DNA from: Streptomyces pseudovenezuelae
GTDB lineage: Bacteria; Actinomycetota; Actinomycetes; Streptomycetales; Streptomycetaceae
Reading direction: 5' to 3'
NCBI RefSeq assembly: GCF_001513955.1
Contig: NZ_KQ948145.1
Span: 88,187-152,186, forward strand
Length of the DNA: 64,000 nucleotides
Under the pieces are notes generated by a model that was not told where the DNA came from, did not search any database, and saw only the letters and a program-made list of their open reading frames with translations. Position numbers and translations under genes: made by a program. This document shows positions 7,510 through 17,339 of this stretch, in pieces. Every line of letters starts with the position of its first letter. The stretch's first letter is position 1.

Positions 7510-9546
7510 TCAGTCGCCGTTGCCCGGCGTCGGCGTCGTCTTCTGGATCTGCATCAGGAACTCGGCGTTCGACTTCGTCTGCTTCATCTTGTCGAGAAGC
7601 AGCTCGACCGCCTGCTGCTGGTCGAGGGCGTGCAGCACCCGGCGCAGCTTCCAGACGATCCCGAGCTCGTCGGGGGCGAGCAGGATCTCTTCCTTACGGG
7701 TACCGGACGCGTCCACGTCCACCGCCGGGAAGATCCGCTTGTCGGCGAGCTTGCGGTCGAGCTTGAGCTCGGCGTTGCCGGTGCCCTTGAACTCCTCGAA
7801 GATGACCTCGTCCATGCGGGACCCGGTGTCCACCAGGGCGGTGGCGAGGATGGTCAGCGAGCCGCCGTCCTCGATGTTGCGGGCCGCACCGAAGAAGCGC
7901 TTCGGCGGGTACAGGGCGGTCGAGTCGACACCACCGGACAGGATGCGGCCGGAGGCGGGCGCGGCGAGGTTGTACGCACGGCCCAGACGCGTGATCGAGT
8001 CGAGCAGCACGACCACGTCGTGACCCAGCTCCACCAGCCGCTTGGCACGCTCGATGGCGAGCTCGGCGACCGTGGTGTGGTCCTCGGCCGGGCGGTCGAA
8101 GGTCGAGGAGATGACCTCGCCCTTCACCGACCGCTGCATGTCGGTGACCTCTTCCGGACGCTCGTCGACCAGGACGACCATCAGGTGGCACTCGGGGTTG
8201 TTGTGCGTGATCGCGTTGGCGATCGCCTGCATGATCATGGTCTTGCCGGTCTTCGGCGGGGCCACGATCAGACCGCGCTGGCCCTTGCCGATCGGCGCGA
8301 CGAGGTCGATGATGCGGGTGGTCAGGACGCCGGGGTCGGTCTCCAGACGGAGGCGGTCCTGCGGGTACAGCGGCGTCAGCTTGTTGAACTCCGGGCGGCC
8401 ACGGCCGTGTTCGGGCGCCATGCCGTTGACGGAGTCCAGCCGGACCAGCGCGTTGAACTTCTCGCGCCGCTCGCCTTCCTTGGGCTGACGGACCGCACCG
8501 GTGATGTGGTCGCCCTTGCGCAGGCCGTTCTTGCGGACCTGGGCCAGGGAGACGTACACGTCGTTGGGGCCCGGCAGGTAGCCCGACGTCCGGATGAAGG
8601 CGTAGTTGTCGAGGATGTCCAGGATGCCCGCGACCGGGATCAGGACGTCGTCCTCGTTGATCTGCGGCTCGGGGCCGCCCATCTCGTCACGGCCACGACG
8701 CCCACGGCGGTCCCGGTAACGACCGCGCCGGCCGCGGCGGCCGCCCTCGAAGTCGTCGTCGTCCTGGGGGCCGTTGTCGCGCTGCTGACGGTCCTGGCGG
8801 TCCTGGCGGCCGCCGCCCTGCTGCTGGTTCTGCTGCTGGCGCTGACCGCCCTGGCCCTGCTGGTCGTCGCTCTTGCGACGCTCACCGCGGTCCCCGCGGT
8901 CGCCACGCTCTCCGCGGTCACGGCCGCGGTCACGCTCGCGGCGGTCGCGCCGGCCACGGCCCTCGCCGTCACCGGCGTCGCCCTGCGGCTGCTGCGCCGG
9001 GGTCTCGGCCTTGGCCTCGTTCCTCGCCTCGGCCACGACGGTCTCGGGGCTGCCCGCGGGGGCGCCCGCCTCGGCGGTGGCACGGCGGCGACGGCGCTCG
9101 GCGGGAGCGTCGTCCCCCGCGCGCTCGGCGGCCGGCTGGCCGGGAATCTCGATCTGCTGCTGGGCCACGGCCTTCTCGGCGGGGGCCTCGGCCTTCGCCT
9201 CCGCCTTCTTCTCGGCGGCCTCGCCGGTGCGGGCCTTGGAGGTGGCGCGGCGCTTCGGCTTGGTCTCGGCGTCGCCCGCGGCAGTCGCGGCCTTGGGAGC
9301 CGCGGCACCTCCGCCGGCCTGCGCCTCCTTGATGACCTCGATCAGCTGGCTCTTGCGCATACGCGCGGTGCCCTTGATACCGAGGCCGGATGCGACCTGC
9401 TGCAGCTCGGCCAGCACCATGCCGTCGAGGCCGGTACCGCGGCGCCGCCGGGAGCCGGCACCGGTGGCAGGCGCGGAGGCGTCCGTGGAGGGCGCGGCAG
9501 CGGTCTCCTCGACACGTGCGCCCATCAGATCGGTGGTGTCGCTCAC
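7510..9546 (-). CDS. rho: Transcription termination factor Rho (actinobacterial long form)
   Basis: A 678-residue hexameric RNA-dependent ATPase/helicase that terminates transcription. An N-terminal Rho_N/SAP-like helical segment (about residues 30-72) is followed by a large insertion rich in Ala/Lys and then Arg/Asp/Gln (about 75-265), typical of high-GC Gram-positive Rho and absent from the E. coli protein. The primary RNA-binding cold-shock domain begins near 285 ([21 protein letters not shown]), the Walker A segment APPKTGKT lies in the C-terminal ATPase domain, and the Q- and R-loop regions are intact. The GTG at 9546 is chosen because GGGAAGGAC precedes it at proper spacing; the frame stays open upstream without homology. 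A leader of about 390 nt precedes it, consistent with autoregulation. Confidence 0.96.
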   Translation of the reverse strand: MSDTTDLMGARVEETAAAPSTDASAPATGAGSRRRRGTGLDGMVLAELQQVASGLGIKGTARMRKSQLIEVIKEAQAGGGAAAPKAATAAGDAETKPKRRATSKARTGEAAEKKAEAKAEAPAEKAVAQQQIEIPGQPAAERAGDDAPAERRRRRATAEAGAPAGSPETVVAEARNEAKAETPAQQPQGDAGDGEGRGRRDRRERDRGRDRGERGDRGDRGERRKSDDQQGQGGQRQQQNQQQGGGRQDRQDRQQRDNGPQDDDDFEGGRRGRRGRYRDRRGRRGRDEMGGPEPQINEDDVLIPVAGILDILDNYAFIRTSGYLPGPNDVYVSLAQVRKNGLRKGDHITGAVRQPKEGERREKFNALVRLDSVNGMAPEHGRGRPEFNKLTPLYPQDRLRLETDPGVLTTRIIDLVAPIGKGQRGLIVAPPKTGKTMIMQAIANAITHNNPECHLMVVLVDERPEEVTDMQRSVKGEVISSTFDRPAEDHTTVAELAIERAKRLVELGHDVVVLLDSITRLGRAYNLAAPASGRILSGGVDSTALYPPKRFFGAARNIEDGGSLTILATALVDTGSRMDEVIFEEFKGTGNAELKLDRKLADKRIFPAVDVDASGTRKEEILLAPDELGIVWKLRRVLHALDQQQAVELLLDKMKQTKSNAEFLMQIQKTTPTPGNGD

Positions 9547-9936
9547 GAAGGGTCCTTCCCTGGAGCGGACGTCGGCCTGTCTGGCTCGGCGACCGTTTGT
9601 GCTGTCCGACGGCGGTCCCATCCTTGTGGACCGTGCCGGGGCGGTGGTCCGCCTAAGCGGCGGAGGAATGTGGTGACGGCGCTTCCGAGAGCCGTGGCAC
9701 TGAGTGTCCGTGTCACTTTGGCTTGGTCGCACCGGTTCCGGAGCGTGCCCGGCAAGTCGCTCAGTGCCCGCGTACGAGGTACTGCCCATGTACGTCGTAC
9801 GGAACGCAGTGCGGCTTGGGAGGCTCCCGGAAGAATGTCTGTCCCGGACGGGGACGTGAAGCACCTCGCCATGGTGGGGTCGGGTGCAGACTTGAGATTA
9901 ACACTACCGGATCCAACAAACATTCCCCCTCTCGAA
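9547..9936 (-). promoter_or_regulatory. Long rho leader with candidate promoter
   Basis: No gene is seen in this stretch. On the minus strand the only AT-rich segment is just after the thrB hairpin (9895-9925), containing TAATCT (9900-9895) as a possible -10 element. If used, the rho mRNA would carry about 340 nt of leader, long enough for Rho-dependent autoregulation as known in other bacteria. The -35 match is poor. Confidence 0.35.
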
Positions 9937-9954
9937 ATCCGGCACACGCCGGAT
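9937..9954 (-). terminator. Short hairpin directly after thrB
   Basis: ATCCGGC / GCCGGAT with an ACAC loop starts immediately after the thrB stop codon. It is a 7-bp stem, a plausible end for the thr transcript, without a clear T-run. Confidence 0.45.
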
Positions 9955-9955
9955 C

Positions 9956-10885
9956 TCACATGTCACTGGCGGCCGCGAGCGGGAGCACACAGGCCCCCTG
10001 GGCGTCGAGGTCCAGCCGGTTGGCGGCCCAGCCCTCGCCCGCCAGATGGGCCACCTTGTCGGCGCTGTCCGCGTCGACCAGCGCGAGCACGGTGGGCCCC
10101 GCCCCTGAGATGACTGCCGGGACTCCGTCGGCCCGCAGCCGCTCCACCAGTGCGGCGCTCTCCGGCATGGCGGGAGCGCGGTACTCCTGGTGGAGACGGT
10201 CCTCGGTGGCCGGCAGCAGCAGCTCGGGGCGCCTGGTGAGGGCCTCGACGAGCAGCGCGGCACGGCCGGCGTTGGCGGCGGCGTCGACGTGCGGCACGGT
10301 GCGCGGGAGCAGTCCGCGCGCGGTCTCGGTCAGGACGGGCTTCCCGGGCACGAAAACCACCGGAACGATGGAACGGTCGGGCTCCAGCCTGATCGCCCGG
10401 GCGGCACCGGCCTCCATCCAGGCGACGGTGAAGCCGCCGAGCAGGCACGGGGCCACGTTGTCGGGGTGGCCCTCGATCTCGGTGGCGAGCTCCAGGAGCG
10501 CGGTGTCGTCGAGCCGGGCCTCGCCGCCTATGGTCACGGCGCGCGCGGCGACGATTCCGGCGCAGATGGCGGCCGAGGAGGAGCCGAGGCCCCGACCGTG
10601 CGGGATGCGGTTGGCGCAGACGATCTCCAGGCCGCGCGGCTGGCCGCCCAGCAGGTCGAAGGCGGTGCGCAGGGAGCGGACGAGCAGGTGGCTCTCGTCC
10701 CGCGGGAGCGTCTCGCTGCCCTCTCCCGCGATGTCGATGTGCAGCCCTGAGTCGGCCACCCGGACCACGACGTCGTCGTAGAGCCCCAGCGAGAGGCCCA
10801 GGGCGTCGAAGCCCGGGCCGAGGTTGGCGCTGGTGGCGGGGACGCGCACCCGGACGGCGGCGGCACGGAAGGCGGGACCGGCCAT
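9956..10885 (-). CDS. thrB: Homoserine kinase
   Basis: A 309-residue GHMP-family kinase that phosphorylates homoserine with ATP, the penultimate step of threonine synthesis. The N-terminal segment VPATSANLGPGFDALG (residues 16-30) and the phosphate-binding motif PHGRGLGSSSAA (95-106) are diagnostic. The start is the ATG at 10885 with AAGGAGAG upstream; the frame continues upstream without homology. It follows thrC after a 259-bp gap, which could contain a separate promoter, so it may not be fully coupled to hom-thrC. Confidence 0.95.
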   Translation of the reverse strand: MAGPAFRAAAVRVRVPATSANLGPGFDALGLSLGLYDDVVVRVADSGLHIDIAGEGSETLPRDESHLLVRSLRTAFDLLGGQPRGLEIVCANRIPHGRGLGSSSAAICAGIVAARAVTIGGEARLDDTALLELATEIEGHPDNVAPCLLGGFTVAWMEAGAARAIRLEPDRSIVPVVFVPGKPVLTETARGLLPRTVPHVDAAANAGRAALLVEALTRRPELLLPATEDRLHQEYRAPAMPESAALVERLRADGVPAVISGAGPTVLALVDADSADKVAHLAGEGWAANRLDLDAQGACVLPLAAASDM

Positions 10886-11144
10886 CTCTCGATGACTCTC
10901 CTTGAGCTGCGTGATTGTCGAATGACATTCGATGACGTACGAAGACCCTGCTGGCCGCGGAGACGACGTGGCGCCCCGCTGTACGCGAGGGCATATGCAG
11001 CGGGCGGGTTCGGTACAGCCTATCGAAGGAAGGTTCTGTGGCGACATAGGGCGCACAGGAGGCGCACGATGCGTGTCGTAAGCCCCCTGTGCACCCCCGG
11101 TAGGGAAGGCCCCGCCGTACGCCGGTCAGGGGTGCCGCGCGCTG

Positions 11145-12203
11145 TTACGCGAGTCCGAGTCGCTCGGCCGCCGTCGCCGCGTCGACCGGGACGGTGACGG
11201 GCTGCGGGGCGCCCGCGACGGCCCAGTCGGGGTCCTTGAGGCCGTTGCCGGTGACCGTGCACACGATCTTCTGGCCCGGGTCGACCTTGCCCTGCTCGGC
11301 GGCCTTCAGCAGACCGGCCACGGAGGCGGCGGAGGCGGGCTCCACGAAGACACCCTCCTGAGCGGCCAACAGCCGGTAGGCGCGCAGGATCTCACGGTCC
11401 GTCACCTCGTCGATGAACCCGCCGGACTCCTCCTTCGCCGCGAGGGCGTACTGCCAGGAGGCGGGGTTGCCGATGCGGATGGCGGTGGCGATGGTCGACG
11501 GGTCCTTGACGATCTCGCCGCGCACGATCGGGGCGCTGCCGGAGGCCTGGAAGCCCCACATCCGGGGCGTCTTCGCGGCGATGCCGTCGGCGGCGTACTC
11601 CTTGTAGCCCTTCCAGTACGCCGTGATGTTGCCGGCGTTGCCGACCGGCAGGACGTGGATGTCGGGCGCGTCGCCGAGCATGTCGACGATCTCGAAGGCA
11701 CCGGTCTTCTGGCCCTCGATGCGCACCGGGTTGACCGAATTGACCAGCGCCACCGGGTAGTTGTCGCTCAGCGAGCGGGCCAGGGTGAGGCAGTCGTCGA
11801 AGTTTCCGTCGACCTGGAGGATCTTCGCGCCGTGCACGAGGGCCTGGCCCATCTTGCCGAGCGCGATCTTGCCCCGCGGCACCAGCACGGCACAGACCAT
11901 GCCCGCGCGTACGGCGTAGGCGGCGGCGCTGGCCGAGGTGTTGCCGGTGGAGGCGCAGATGACCGCCTTCGCGCCCTCCTCCTTGGCCCGCGTGATGGCC
12001 ATGGTCATACCGCGGTCCTTGAAGGACCCGGTGGGGTTGGCGCCCTCCACCTTGAGGTGGACCTCGCACCCGGTGCGCTCGGAGAGCACCTGCGCGGGCA
12101 CGAGGGGCGTGCCGCCCTCACGGAGCGTCACGACCGGCGTGGTGTCGGAGACGGGCAGCCGGTCCCGGTACTCCTCGATGATTCCGCGCCACTGGTGGGT
12201 CAT
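11145..12203 (-). CDS. thrC: Threonine synthase
   Basis: A 352-residue PLP-dependent fold-type II enzyme converting O-phosphohomoserine to threonine. The PLP-binding lysine is K62 in [10 protein letters not shown] and the phosphate-binding glycine-rich loop is near [12 protein letters not shown] (about residue 188). Length matches the short bacterial/actinobacterial form. It starts 6 bp downstream of the hom stop codon, so hom and thrC are co-transcribed. Confidence 0.96.
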   Translation of the reverse strand: MTHQWRGIIEEYRDRLPVSDTTPVVTLREGGTPLVPAQVLSERTGCEVHLKVEGANPTGSFKDRGMTMAITRAKEEGAKAVICASTGNTSASAAAYAVRAGMVCAVLVPRGKIALGKMGQALVHGAKILQVDGNFDDCLTLARSLSDNYPVALVNSVNPVRIEGQKTGAFEIVDMLGDAPDIHVLPVGNAGNITAYWKGYKEYAADGIAAKTPRMWGFQASGSAPIVRGEIVKDPSTIATAIRIGNPASWQYALAAKEESGGFIDEVTDREILRAYRLLAAQEGVFVEPASAASVAGLLKAAEQGKVDPGQKIVCTVTGNGLKDPDWAVAGAPQPVTVPVDAATAAERLGLA

Positions 12204-12209
12204 TGCTGG

Positions 12210-13502
12210 TTACTCTCCTTCAACCCGCATGATGCTGGCGACACCCCGCACGGTGTCGAGCTTGCGCAACGCCTCGACGGTCCCGCCCAGGGCGGCGTCG
12301 GACGCGCGGTGCGTGACGACGACGAGGGACGCCTCGCCGTCCTTCCCCTGCTGCCGAACGGTATCGATGGACACCCCGTGCTCGGCGAACACGGTGGCGA
12401 CCTGGGCGAGAACACCCGGTTTGTCGGCCACGTCCAGGCTGATGTGGTAGCGCGTGACGACCTCGCCCATGCCCGAGACGGTCAGGGCGGCGTACGCGGA
12501 CTCACCGGGCCCGGTCGTGCCGCTGAGCCGGTTGCGGCAGACGGCGACCAGGTCGCCGAGTACGGCGGAGGCGGTCGGGGCGCCGCCCGCGCCCGGGCCG
12601 TAGAACATCAGCTGGCCGGAGGCGTCGGACTCGACGAACACGGCGTTGTAGGCACCGCGGACGGAGGCCAGCGGATGGCTCAGCGGGATCATCGCGGGGT
12701 GCACGCGCGCGGTGACGGACCGGCCGTCCTCGGCGCGCTCGCAGATGGCGAGCAGCTTGATGGTGCAGCCCATCTCCTTCGCGGAGGCGAAGTCGGCGGC
12801 GGTGACTTCGGTCATGCCCTCGCGGTAGACGTCGTCGAGCCGCACGCGCGTGTGGAAGGCGATCCCGGCGAGGATGGCGGCCTTGGCGGCGGCGTCGAAG
12901 CCCTCGACGTCGGCGGTCGGGTCGGCCTCCGCGTATCCGAGGGCGGTGGCCTCGTCGAGGGCCTCCTGGTAACCGGCCCCCGTGGAGTCCATCTTGTCGA
13001 GGATGAAGTTGGTGGTGCCGTTGACGATCCCGAGCACCCGGTTGACCTTGTCGCCGGCGAGGGACTCGCGCAGCGGACGGATCAGCGGGATGGCACCGGC
13101 GACGGCGGCCTCGTAGTAGAGGTCCTTGCCGTGCTGCCCGGCCACCGCGTGCAGGGCGGCGCCGTCCTGGGCGAGGAGCGCCTTGTTGGCGGAGACGACG
13201 GAGGCGCCGTGCTCGAAGGCGGTGGTGATGAGGGAACGAGCGGGCTCGATGCCCCCGATGACCTCCACCACGACGTCGATGTCCCCGCGTTTGACGAGGG
13301 CGGTGGCGTCGGTGGTGACGAGTTCCTGCGGGATGCCCTCACGGGCCTTGGAGGGACGCCGAACCGCGACCCCCGCGAGCTCCACGGGGGCCCCGATACG
13401 GGCGGCGAGGTCGTCGGCGTGCGTCGTCATGATGCGCGCCACCTCTGAGCCGACCACTCCACAGCCCAGCAGCGCCACCTTCAGCGGACGCGTACGCATC
13501 AT
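12210..13502 (-). CDS. hom: Homoserine dehydrogenase
   Basis: A 430-residue NAD(P)-dependent homoserine dehydrogenase, the branch-point enzyme to threonine and methionine. An N-terminal Rossmann motif (LLGCGVVGSEVA, about residues 9-20), the substrate-binding domain with NGTTNFIL near 184, and a C-terminal ACT domain (DVADKPGVLAQVATVF region) that should confer threonine feedback inhibition are visible. The start is taken at the first of two adjacent Met codons (13502), preceded by GAGG; Met codons further upstream have no ribosome site. Its promoter region holds short tandem repeats. Confidence 0.94.
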   Translation of the reverse strand: MMRTRPLKVALLGCGVVGSEVARIMTTHADDLAARIGAPVELAGVAVRRPSKAREGIPQELVTTDATALVKRGDIDVVVEVIGGIEPARSLITTAFEHGASVVSANKALLAQDGAALHAVAGQHGKDLYYEAAVAGAIPLIRPLRESLAGDKVNRVLGIVNGTTNFILDKMDSTGAGYQEALDEATALGYAEADPTADVEGFDAAAKAAILAGIAFHTRVRLDDVYREGMTEVTAADFASAKEMGCTIKLLAICERAEDGRSVTARVHPAMIPLSHPLASVRGAYNAVFVESDASGQLMFYGPGAGGAPTASAVLGDLVAVCRNRLSGTTGPGESAYAALTVSGMGEVVTRYHISLDVADKPGVLAQVATVFAEHGVSIDTVRQQGKDGEASLVVVTHRASDAALGGTVEALRKLDTVRGVASIMRVEGE

Positions 13503-13578
13503 CCGACCTCGTTTCCTCATACCGTCTACGGTGGAACCAGTCTCACTCACCGGACGGGAGTTTCTGCCTCTCGTCCGG

Positions 13579-13605
13579 ATTATGAGACATCTATTTCATT
13601 TGTCC
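13579..13605 (-). promoter_or_regulatory. Candidate hom promoter
   Basis: On the minus strand GGACAA (13605-13600) and CATAAT (13584-13579) are 15 bp apart, about 80 bp upstream of hom. The -10 element is good for this GC-rich genome; the -35 and spacing are poor. Confidence 0.3.
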
Positions 13606-13619
13606 GGGGGCGGAAGACC

Positions 13620-13698
13620 GTAGATCTTCCGTTCCTGGTAGATCTTCCGTTCCTGGCCCGCGGCGGGTTCGTCCGCGGAGGTTTGTCCGCGGAGGTTT
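13620..13698. repeat. Two short tandem duplications between lysA and hom
   Basis: An 18-bp unit, GTAGATCTTCCGTTCCTG, is perfectly duplicated at 13620-13637 and 13638-13655. A second 14-bp unit, GTCCGCGGAGGTTT, is duplicated at 13671-13684 and 13685-13698, the last copy entering the lysA stop codon. They fill most of the lysA-hom spacer. Confidence 0.8.
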
Positions 13699-15088
13699 AT
13701 CCGACGTCGAGCCGCAGAAGGTCCTCCTCGGTCTCCCGGCGGACGATGACGCGGGACTCACCGTCATGGACGGCGACGACCGGCGGGCGCAGCACGTGGT
13801 TGTAGTTGCTCGCCATGGAACGGCAGTAGGCGCCCGTCGCCGGTACGGCGATGAGGTCACCCGGTGCCAGGTCGGCCGGCAGGAACGCGTCCTTGACCAC
13901 GATGTCCCCGCTCTCGCAGTGCTTGCCGACGACCCGGGCGAGCATGGGCGCGGCGTCACTGGTCCTGGACACGAGGGCGACGGTGTACTCGGCGTCGTAG
14001 AGCGCGGTGCGGATGTTGTCCGACATCCCGCCGTCGACGGAGACGTAGGTGCGCAGCCCGTCGAGGGGCTTGATGGTGCCGACCTCGTAGAGCGTGAAGG
14101 CGGTGGGGCCCACGATGGCGCGCCCGGGCTCGACGGAGATACGGGGCGTGCGCAGCTTGGCGGCCTCGCACTCACGGGTGACGATCTCGGTGAGCGCCTT
14201 GGCGATCTCGTGCGGCTCGCGGGGATCGTCGTCGCTGGTGTACGCGATCCCGAGGCCACCCCCGAGGTCGATCTCGGGAAGCTCGACACCGTGCTCGTCT
14301 CGGACGTCCTTGAGCAGCCCGACCACGCGGTGCGCAGCGACCTCGAAGCCCGACATGTCGAAGATCTGCGAGCCGATGTGCGAGTGGATGCCGATGAGCT
14401 CGATCCCGTCGAGCTTCAGCGCCCGCCGCACGGCCTCGGCGGCCTGTCCGCCGGCCAGCGGGATGCCGAACTTCTGGTCCTCGTGGGCGGTGGCGATGAA
14501 CTCGTGGGTGTGCGCCTCGACGCCGACGGTGATACGGATCTGGACCCGTTGCCGCTTCCCCAGGCTCTGCGCGATGTGCGCGACCCGGACGATCTCCTGG
14601 AACGAGTCGAGGACGATCCGCCCCACCCCGCTCTCGATGGCCCTGGTGATCTCTTCCGTCGACTTGTTGTTGCCGTGGAAGGCGATGCGGTCGGCGGGCA
14701 TGCCGGCGGACAGGGCGGTGGCGAGTTCACCCCCGGAGCAGACGTCCAGGTTGAGCCCTTCCTCGTGCAGCCAACGCACGACGGCTCGCGACAGGAACGC
14801 CTTGCCGGCGTAGAAGACGTCGGCGTCGGTCCCGAACGCACTGCGCCACGCCCGCGCCCGCGCCCGGAAGTCGGCCTCGTCGACGACATAGGCGGGGGTG
14901 CCGTGCTGCTCGGCGAGTTGCGTCGCGGTGATACCGCCCACGGTGAGGACGCCGTCCTCGTCGCGGGTGACCGTCTGGGCCCAGACCTTGGGGTCGAGGG
15001 TGTTGAGGTCGGCGGGCGGGGCGGAGTAGTGGCCCTCGGGAAGGACGTCGGCGTGCCGGGGCCCGGCGGGATGTGCGGAACGGCTCAT
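13697..15088 (-). CDS. lysA: Diaminopimelate decarboxylase
   Basis: A 463-residue fold-type III (alanine-racemase-like) PLP enzyme catalysing the last step of lysine synthesis from meso-diaminopimelate. The PLP lysine is K96 in VFYAGKAFL; the phosphate-binding HSHIGSQ segment and the active-site Cys of the CESGD motif near the C-terminus are present. The ATG at 15088 starts 16 bp after the nrtL stop; upstream in-frame Met codons lie inside nrtL. Placement between nrtL and hom makes an Asp-family amino-acid transcription unit. Confidence 0.96.
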   Translation of the reverse strand: MSRSAHPAGPRHADVLPEGHYSAPPADLNTLDPKVWAQTVTRDEDGVLTVGGITATQLAEQHGTPAYVVDEADFRARARAWRSAFGTDADVFYAGKAFLSRAVVRWLHEEGLNLDVCSGGELATALSAGMPADRIAFHGNNKSTEEITRAIESGVGRIVLDSFQEIVRVAHIAQSLGKRQRVQIRITVGVEAHTHEFIATAHEDQKFGIPLAGGQAAEAVRRALKLDGIELIGIHSHIGSQIFDMSGFEVAAHRVVGLLKDVRDEHGVELPEIDLGGGLGIAYTSDDDPREPHEIAKALTEIVTRECEAAKLRTPRISVEPGRAIVGPTAFTLYEVGTIKPLDGLRTYVSVDGGMSDNIRTALYDAEYTVALVSRTSDAAPMLARVVGKHCESGDIVVKDAFLPADLAPGDLIAVPATGAYCRSMASNYNHVLRPPVVAVHDGESRVIVRRETEEDLLRLDVG

Positions 15089-15104
15089 CTTCTTGACTGG
15101 CTCT

Positions 15105-16259
15105 CTAGAGGTGTTCGGGTGCGTCGATGCCGAGCAGGGACAGGCCACCGGCCAGCACCGCCCCGGCGGCTTCGGCGAGCGCGAGCCGGGCACGGTGGGC
15201 GGCCGAGGGTTTCTCCGCACCACGCGGAAGGACGACGGCGAGAAAGGGGAGAACGGCATCGGCGACGATGACGAGATGACGGGCCAGACGATCGGGGGCG
15301 TGGTGCGCGGCGGCGGCCCGGAGAACACGGGGGTGATCGGCGAGGACGTTCCGCAGGAGGGTCACGTCGGGTACGACGGTTTCCGGTACGGAGGTCTCCC
15401 GCGCTGCCGTTTCGATGTCGGTGTCGCTGCCGATGTCGGTGTCGCTGCCGATGTCGATGTCGGTGTCGCCCCGTGGGTGCACGTCCCCGGGCTCGGCGTG
15501 GAAGCCCAGGTCGGCGGCGTTGCGGGTAAGAGCCCGGGTGCGGGCGTGGGCGTAACGGACCCGGAAGAGAGGGTTGCTCTCCCGCTGGACCAGGTGGTCG
15601 TCGCTGATGCGGGGCCGGTCGTGAGGAGCGGGATGCAGTAGTGCCCAGCGGGCGGCGTCCCCGCCCAGTCGGGTGAGGCCGGCGGGGCCGACCGGTACGG
15701 GCCGTACGTTGACGTCGAGCGGGGCGGGGGCCTCGGAGGTGCCGTACGCGTCGACCTCGACGCCGAGGACGTCCGTCCAGGCCGGCTCCGGGCGAGCGAC
15801 GCAGCTGGTGCGGACGAGGGCGCCCTGGGAACGGAGGATGCGGGCGACGGCGTCCATCACGACGACGGCGCGGACCTCGTGGGGCGCGTGCAGCTGCACG
15901 AGCTGCCCGGTGGGCCGGTCGGCATGGCCGTACCGCCGCCCGAGCCGCAGGATCTCCCGCACGAGGTCGTCACCGCTCCCCCGCAGGCTGATGTTGAGGA
16001 ACCCGGGCCCGGTGACGACGACGTCACCGATGCCGTCGCTCTGCGCGAGACGCTGCCGGAGAATCTCGGCGACCCGCAGCGGGGGCTGCCCGGCGGGCCG
16101 GGCCAGCTGGAGGGCGACGTTGGTGGCGTAGTCACCACACCCACCGGGCCCCGGGGGCATGACGTCCGTCCGCCCCGGCACGACCACGTCCAGCACCCCG
16201 TCATCGACAGCACGACGCACCGCGCGCAGCACGGTACGGGAGAGCTCGACGGGGGTCAC
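15105..16259 (-). CDS. nrtL: ArgS-related anticodon-binding protein (NrtL-like), no catalytic domain
   Basis: A 384-residue protein assembled from parts of arginyl-tRNA synthetase. Residues about 1-95 match the N-terminal ArgRS tRNA-binding domain (GDYATNVALQLA, GPGFLNISL), and the C-terminal third (from NPLFRVRYAHARTRAL onward) is a DALR anticodon-binding domain. The Rossmann aminoacylation core with HIGH and KMSKS is missing. Start: GTG at 16259; the frame reads on upstream through a low-complexity tract that is unlikely to be coding. An acidic repeat around residue 265 (DIGSDTD units) is encoded by an 18-bp tandem repeat at 15414-15470. Many actinobacteria have a true argS immediately before lysA, so this looks like a retained remnant with a new, unknown role. 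Confidence 0.85.
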   Translation of the reverse strand: MTPVELSRTVLRAVRRAVDDGVLDVVVPGRTDVMPPGPGGCGDYATNVALQLARPAGQPPLRVAEILRQRLAQSDGIGDVVVTGPGFLNISLRGSGDDLVREILRLGRRYGHADRPTGQLVQLHAPHEVRAVVVMDAVARILRSQGALVRTSCVARPEPAWTDVLGVEVDAYGTSEAPAPLDVNVRPVPVGPAGLTRLGGDAARWALLHPAPHDRPRISDDHLVQRESNPLFRVRYAHARTRALTRNAADLGFHAEPGDVHPRGDTDIDIGSDTDIGSDTDIETAARETSVPETVVPDVTLLRNVLADHPRVLRAAAAHHAPDRLARHLVIVADAVLPFLAVVLPRGAEKPSAAHRARLALAEAAGAVLAGGLSLLGIDAPEHL

Positions 16260-16330
16260 GGGACAAGCGTATGGGAGGAGGGGGGTGGGAGGGCGAGCGG
16301 GTTTGGCGGGGTTCCGGGATGTGGGACGGG

Positions 16331-16460
16331 GGATGGACAGGTCGGATGGACAGGTCGGATGGACAGGTCGGATGGATAGTGGTGGCGGAACCGGGCCGGC
16401 GTGGGAATGGGCTGAGCGGGGCTGGGCTGGGCTGGGCTGGGCTGGGCTGGGCTGGGCTGC
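16331..16460. repeat. Two simple tandem repeats upstream of nrtL
   Basis: A 13-bp unit GGATGGACAGGTC occurs three times in a row plus a partial fourth (16331-16378), and a 5-bp unit GCTGG occurs about eight times (16421-16460). Both lie in the 276-bp spacer between nrtL and the response-regulator gene, where the nrtL-lysA promoter should be. Copy number is likely to vary by slippage. Confidence 0.85.
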
Positions 16461-16535
16461 AGCATGCGGGACGCGACCCCGGATCTCCCCGGGGGCTGGC
16501 ACACCGATGTGACTGCGAGGCAGCGTCGATGGGGC

Positions 16536-17006
16536 TCAGCCGCCGGCGCGACCGGCCCGCTCGGCCTCTCCACCACCGAGTACACCCCCGACGAGACGGC
16601 TGTCCTCCTCGCCCGCCCGCCGTCGCTCCCGGCTCTGCTCCATCAACTGCCGTACGAGCCGCACGAGTTCGGCGGGTTCGAAGGGCTTGGCGAGGAACGC
16701 GTCGACGCCGGCGTCGAGACCGCTGTCGACCTCGTGCTGAGTGCAGGCACTGACGATGGCGAGGGGAAGGTGAGCGGTCCGGGGGTCGGAACGCAGCTGT
16801 GCGGCGGTCCGCAGCCCGTCCAGGCGGGGCATGACCACATCGAGGGTCACGACATCGGGACGCACCTGATGAACGACATCCAGACACTCGACACCATCGG
16901 CCGCGGTCACGACCTCGAGACCCTCCAGCTCGAGATTGACCCTGATCAACTGCCGGATGACCTTGTTGTCGTCCACAACAAGCACCCGACCCGACGCGCC
17001 TGGCAC
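16536..17006 (-). CDS. Single-domain (CheY-like) response regulator
   Basis: A 156-residue protein consisting of one receiver domain. It has the acidic pocket DD (12-13), the phosphoacceptor D56 in VVTLDVVMP, the conserved Ser/Thr of VSAC and the Lys of FLAKPF, so it should be phosphorylatable. There is no DNA-binding or enzymatic output domain, only a charged tail (EQSRERRRAGEEDSR). The start is taken as the GTG at 17006, directly before the conserved PGASGRVLVVDDN segment; upstream sequence in frame is Arg-rich and repetitive. No sensor kinase is adjacent, so the partner is unknown. Confidence 0.85.
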   Translation of the reverse strand: MPGASGRVLVVDDNKVIRQLIRVNLELEGLEVVTAADGVECLDVVHQVRPDVVTLDVVMPRLDGLRTAAQLRSDPRTAHLPLAIVSACTQHEVDSGLDAGVDAFLAKPFEPAELVRLVRQLMEQSRERRRAGEEDSRLVGGVLGGGEAERAGRAGG

Positions 17007-17216
17007 AACTCGAGAGTAGGTGCGGACCGGCCACCGCGTCCGGGTTTTCCCCACTTCCACCCCGTGCGGGGGACGGACACGGGGTGAGGTCCGCCGGGGG
17101 ACACGGGGTGACGTCCGCCGAGGGGCTGACGTCCGCCGGGAAACCCGTTCCTGATCACCCCGACGAAGCTGGTAGTGTTCTACCCGTCGCCGCGAGCCAC
17201 CAACTCCGACCGACAC

Positions 17217-17288
17217 GCCCCCGTAGCTCAGGGGATAGAGCAACGGCCTCCGGAGCCGTGTGCGCAGGTTCGAATCCTGCCGGGGGCA
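17217..17288 (+). tRNA. tRNA-Arg (anticodon CCG)
   Basis: A complete cloverleaf: acceptor GCCCCCG/CGGGGGC, D-arm GCTC/GAGC, anticodon arm ACGGC-CTCCGGA-GCCGT with anticodon CCG, T-arm GCAGG-TTCGAAT-CCTGC, discriminator A; CCA is not encoded. It reads CGG, a heavily used Arg codon in this genome. Its 3' half is repeated, in diverged form, at 19683-19727 and 20671-20714, marking it as an integration site. Confidence 0.96.
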
Positions 17289-17339
17289 CTCGCCACATAC
17301 TCAGCAAGAACGCGCTGAGCTGGCGAATGCCGACATGAG

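Noticed and set aside
5521..10113. A plus-strand open frame of about 1530 codons across the protease and rho genes
   Set aside because: It is antisense to two well-supported genes, its composition is that of a reversed high-GC coding strand, and it has no domain homology.
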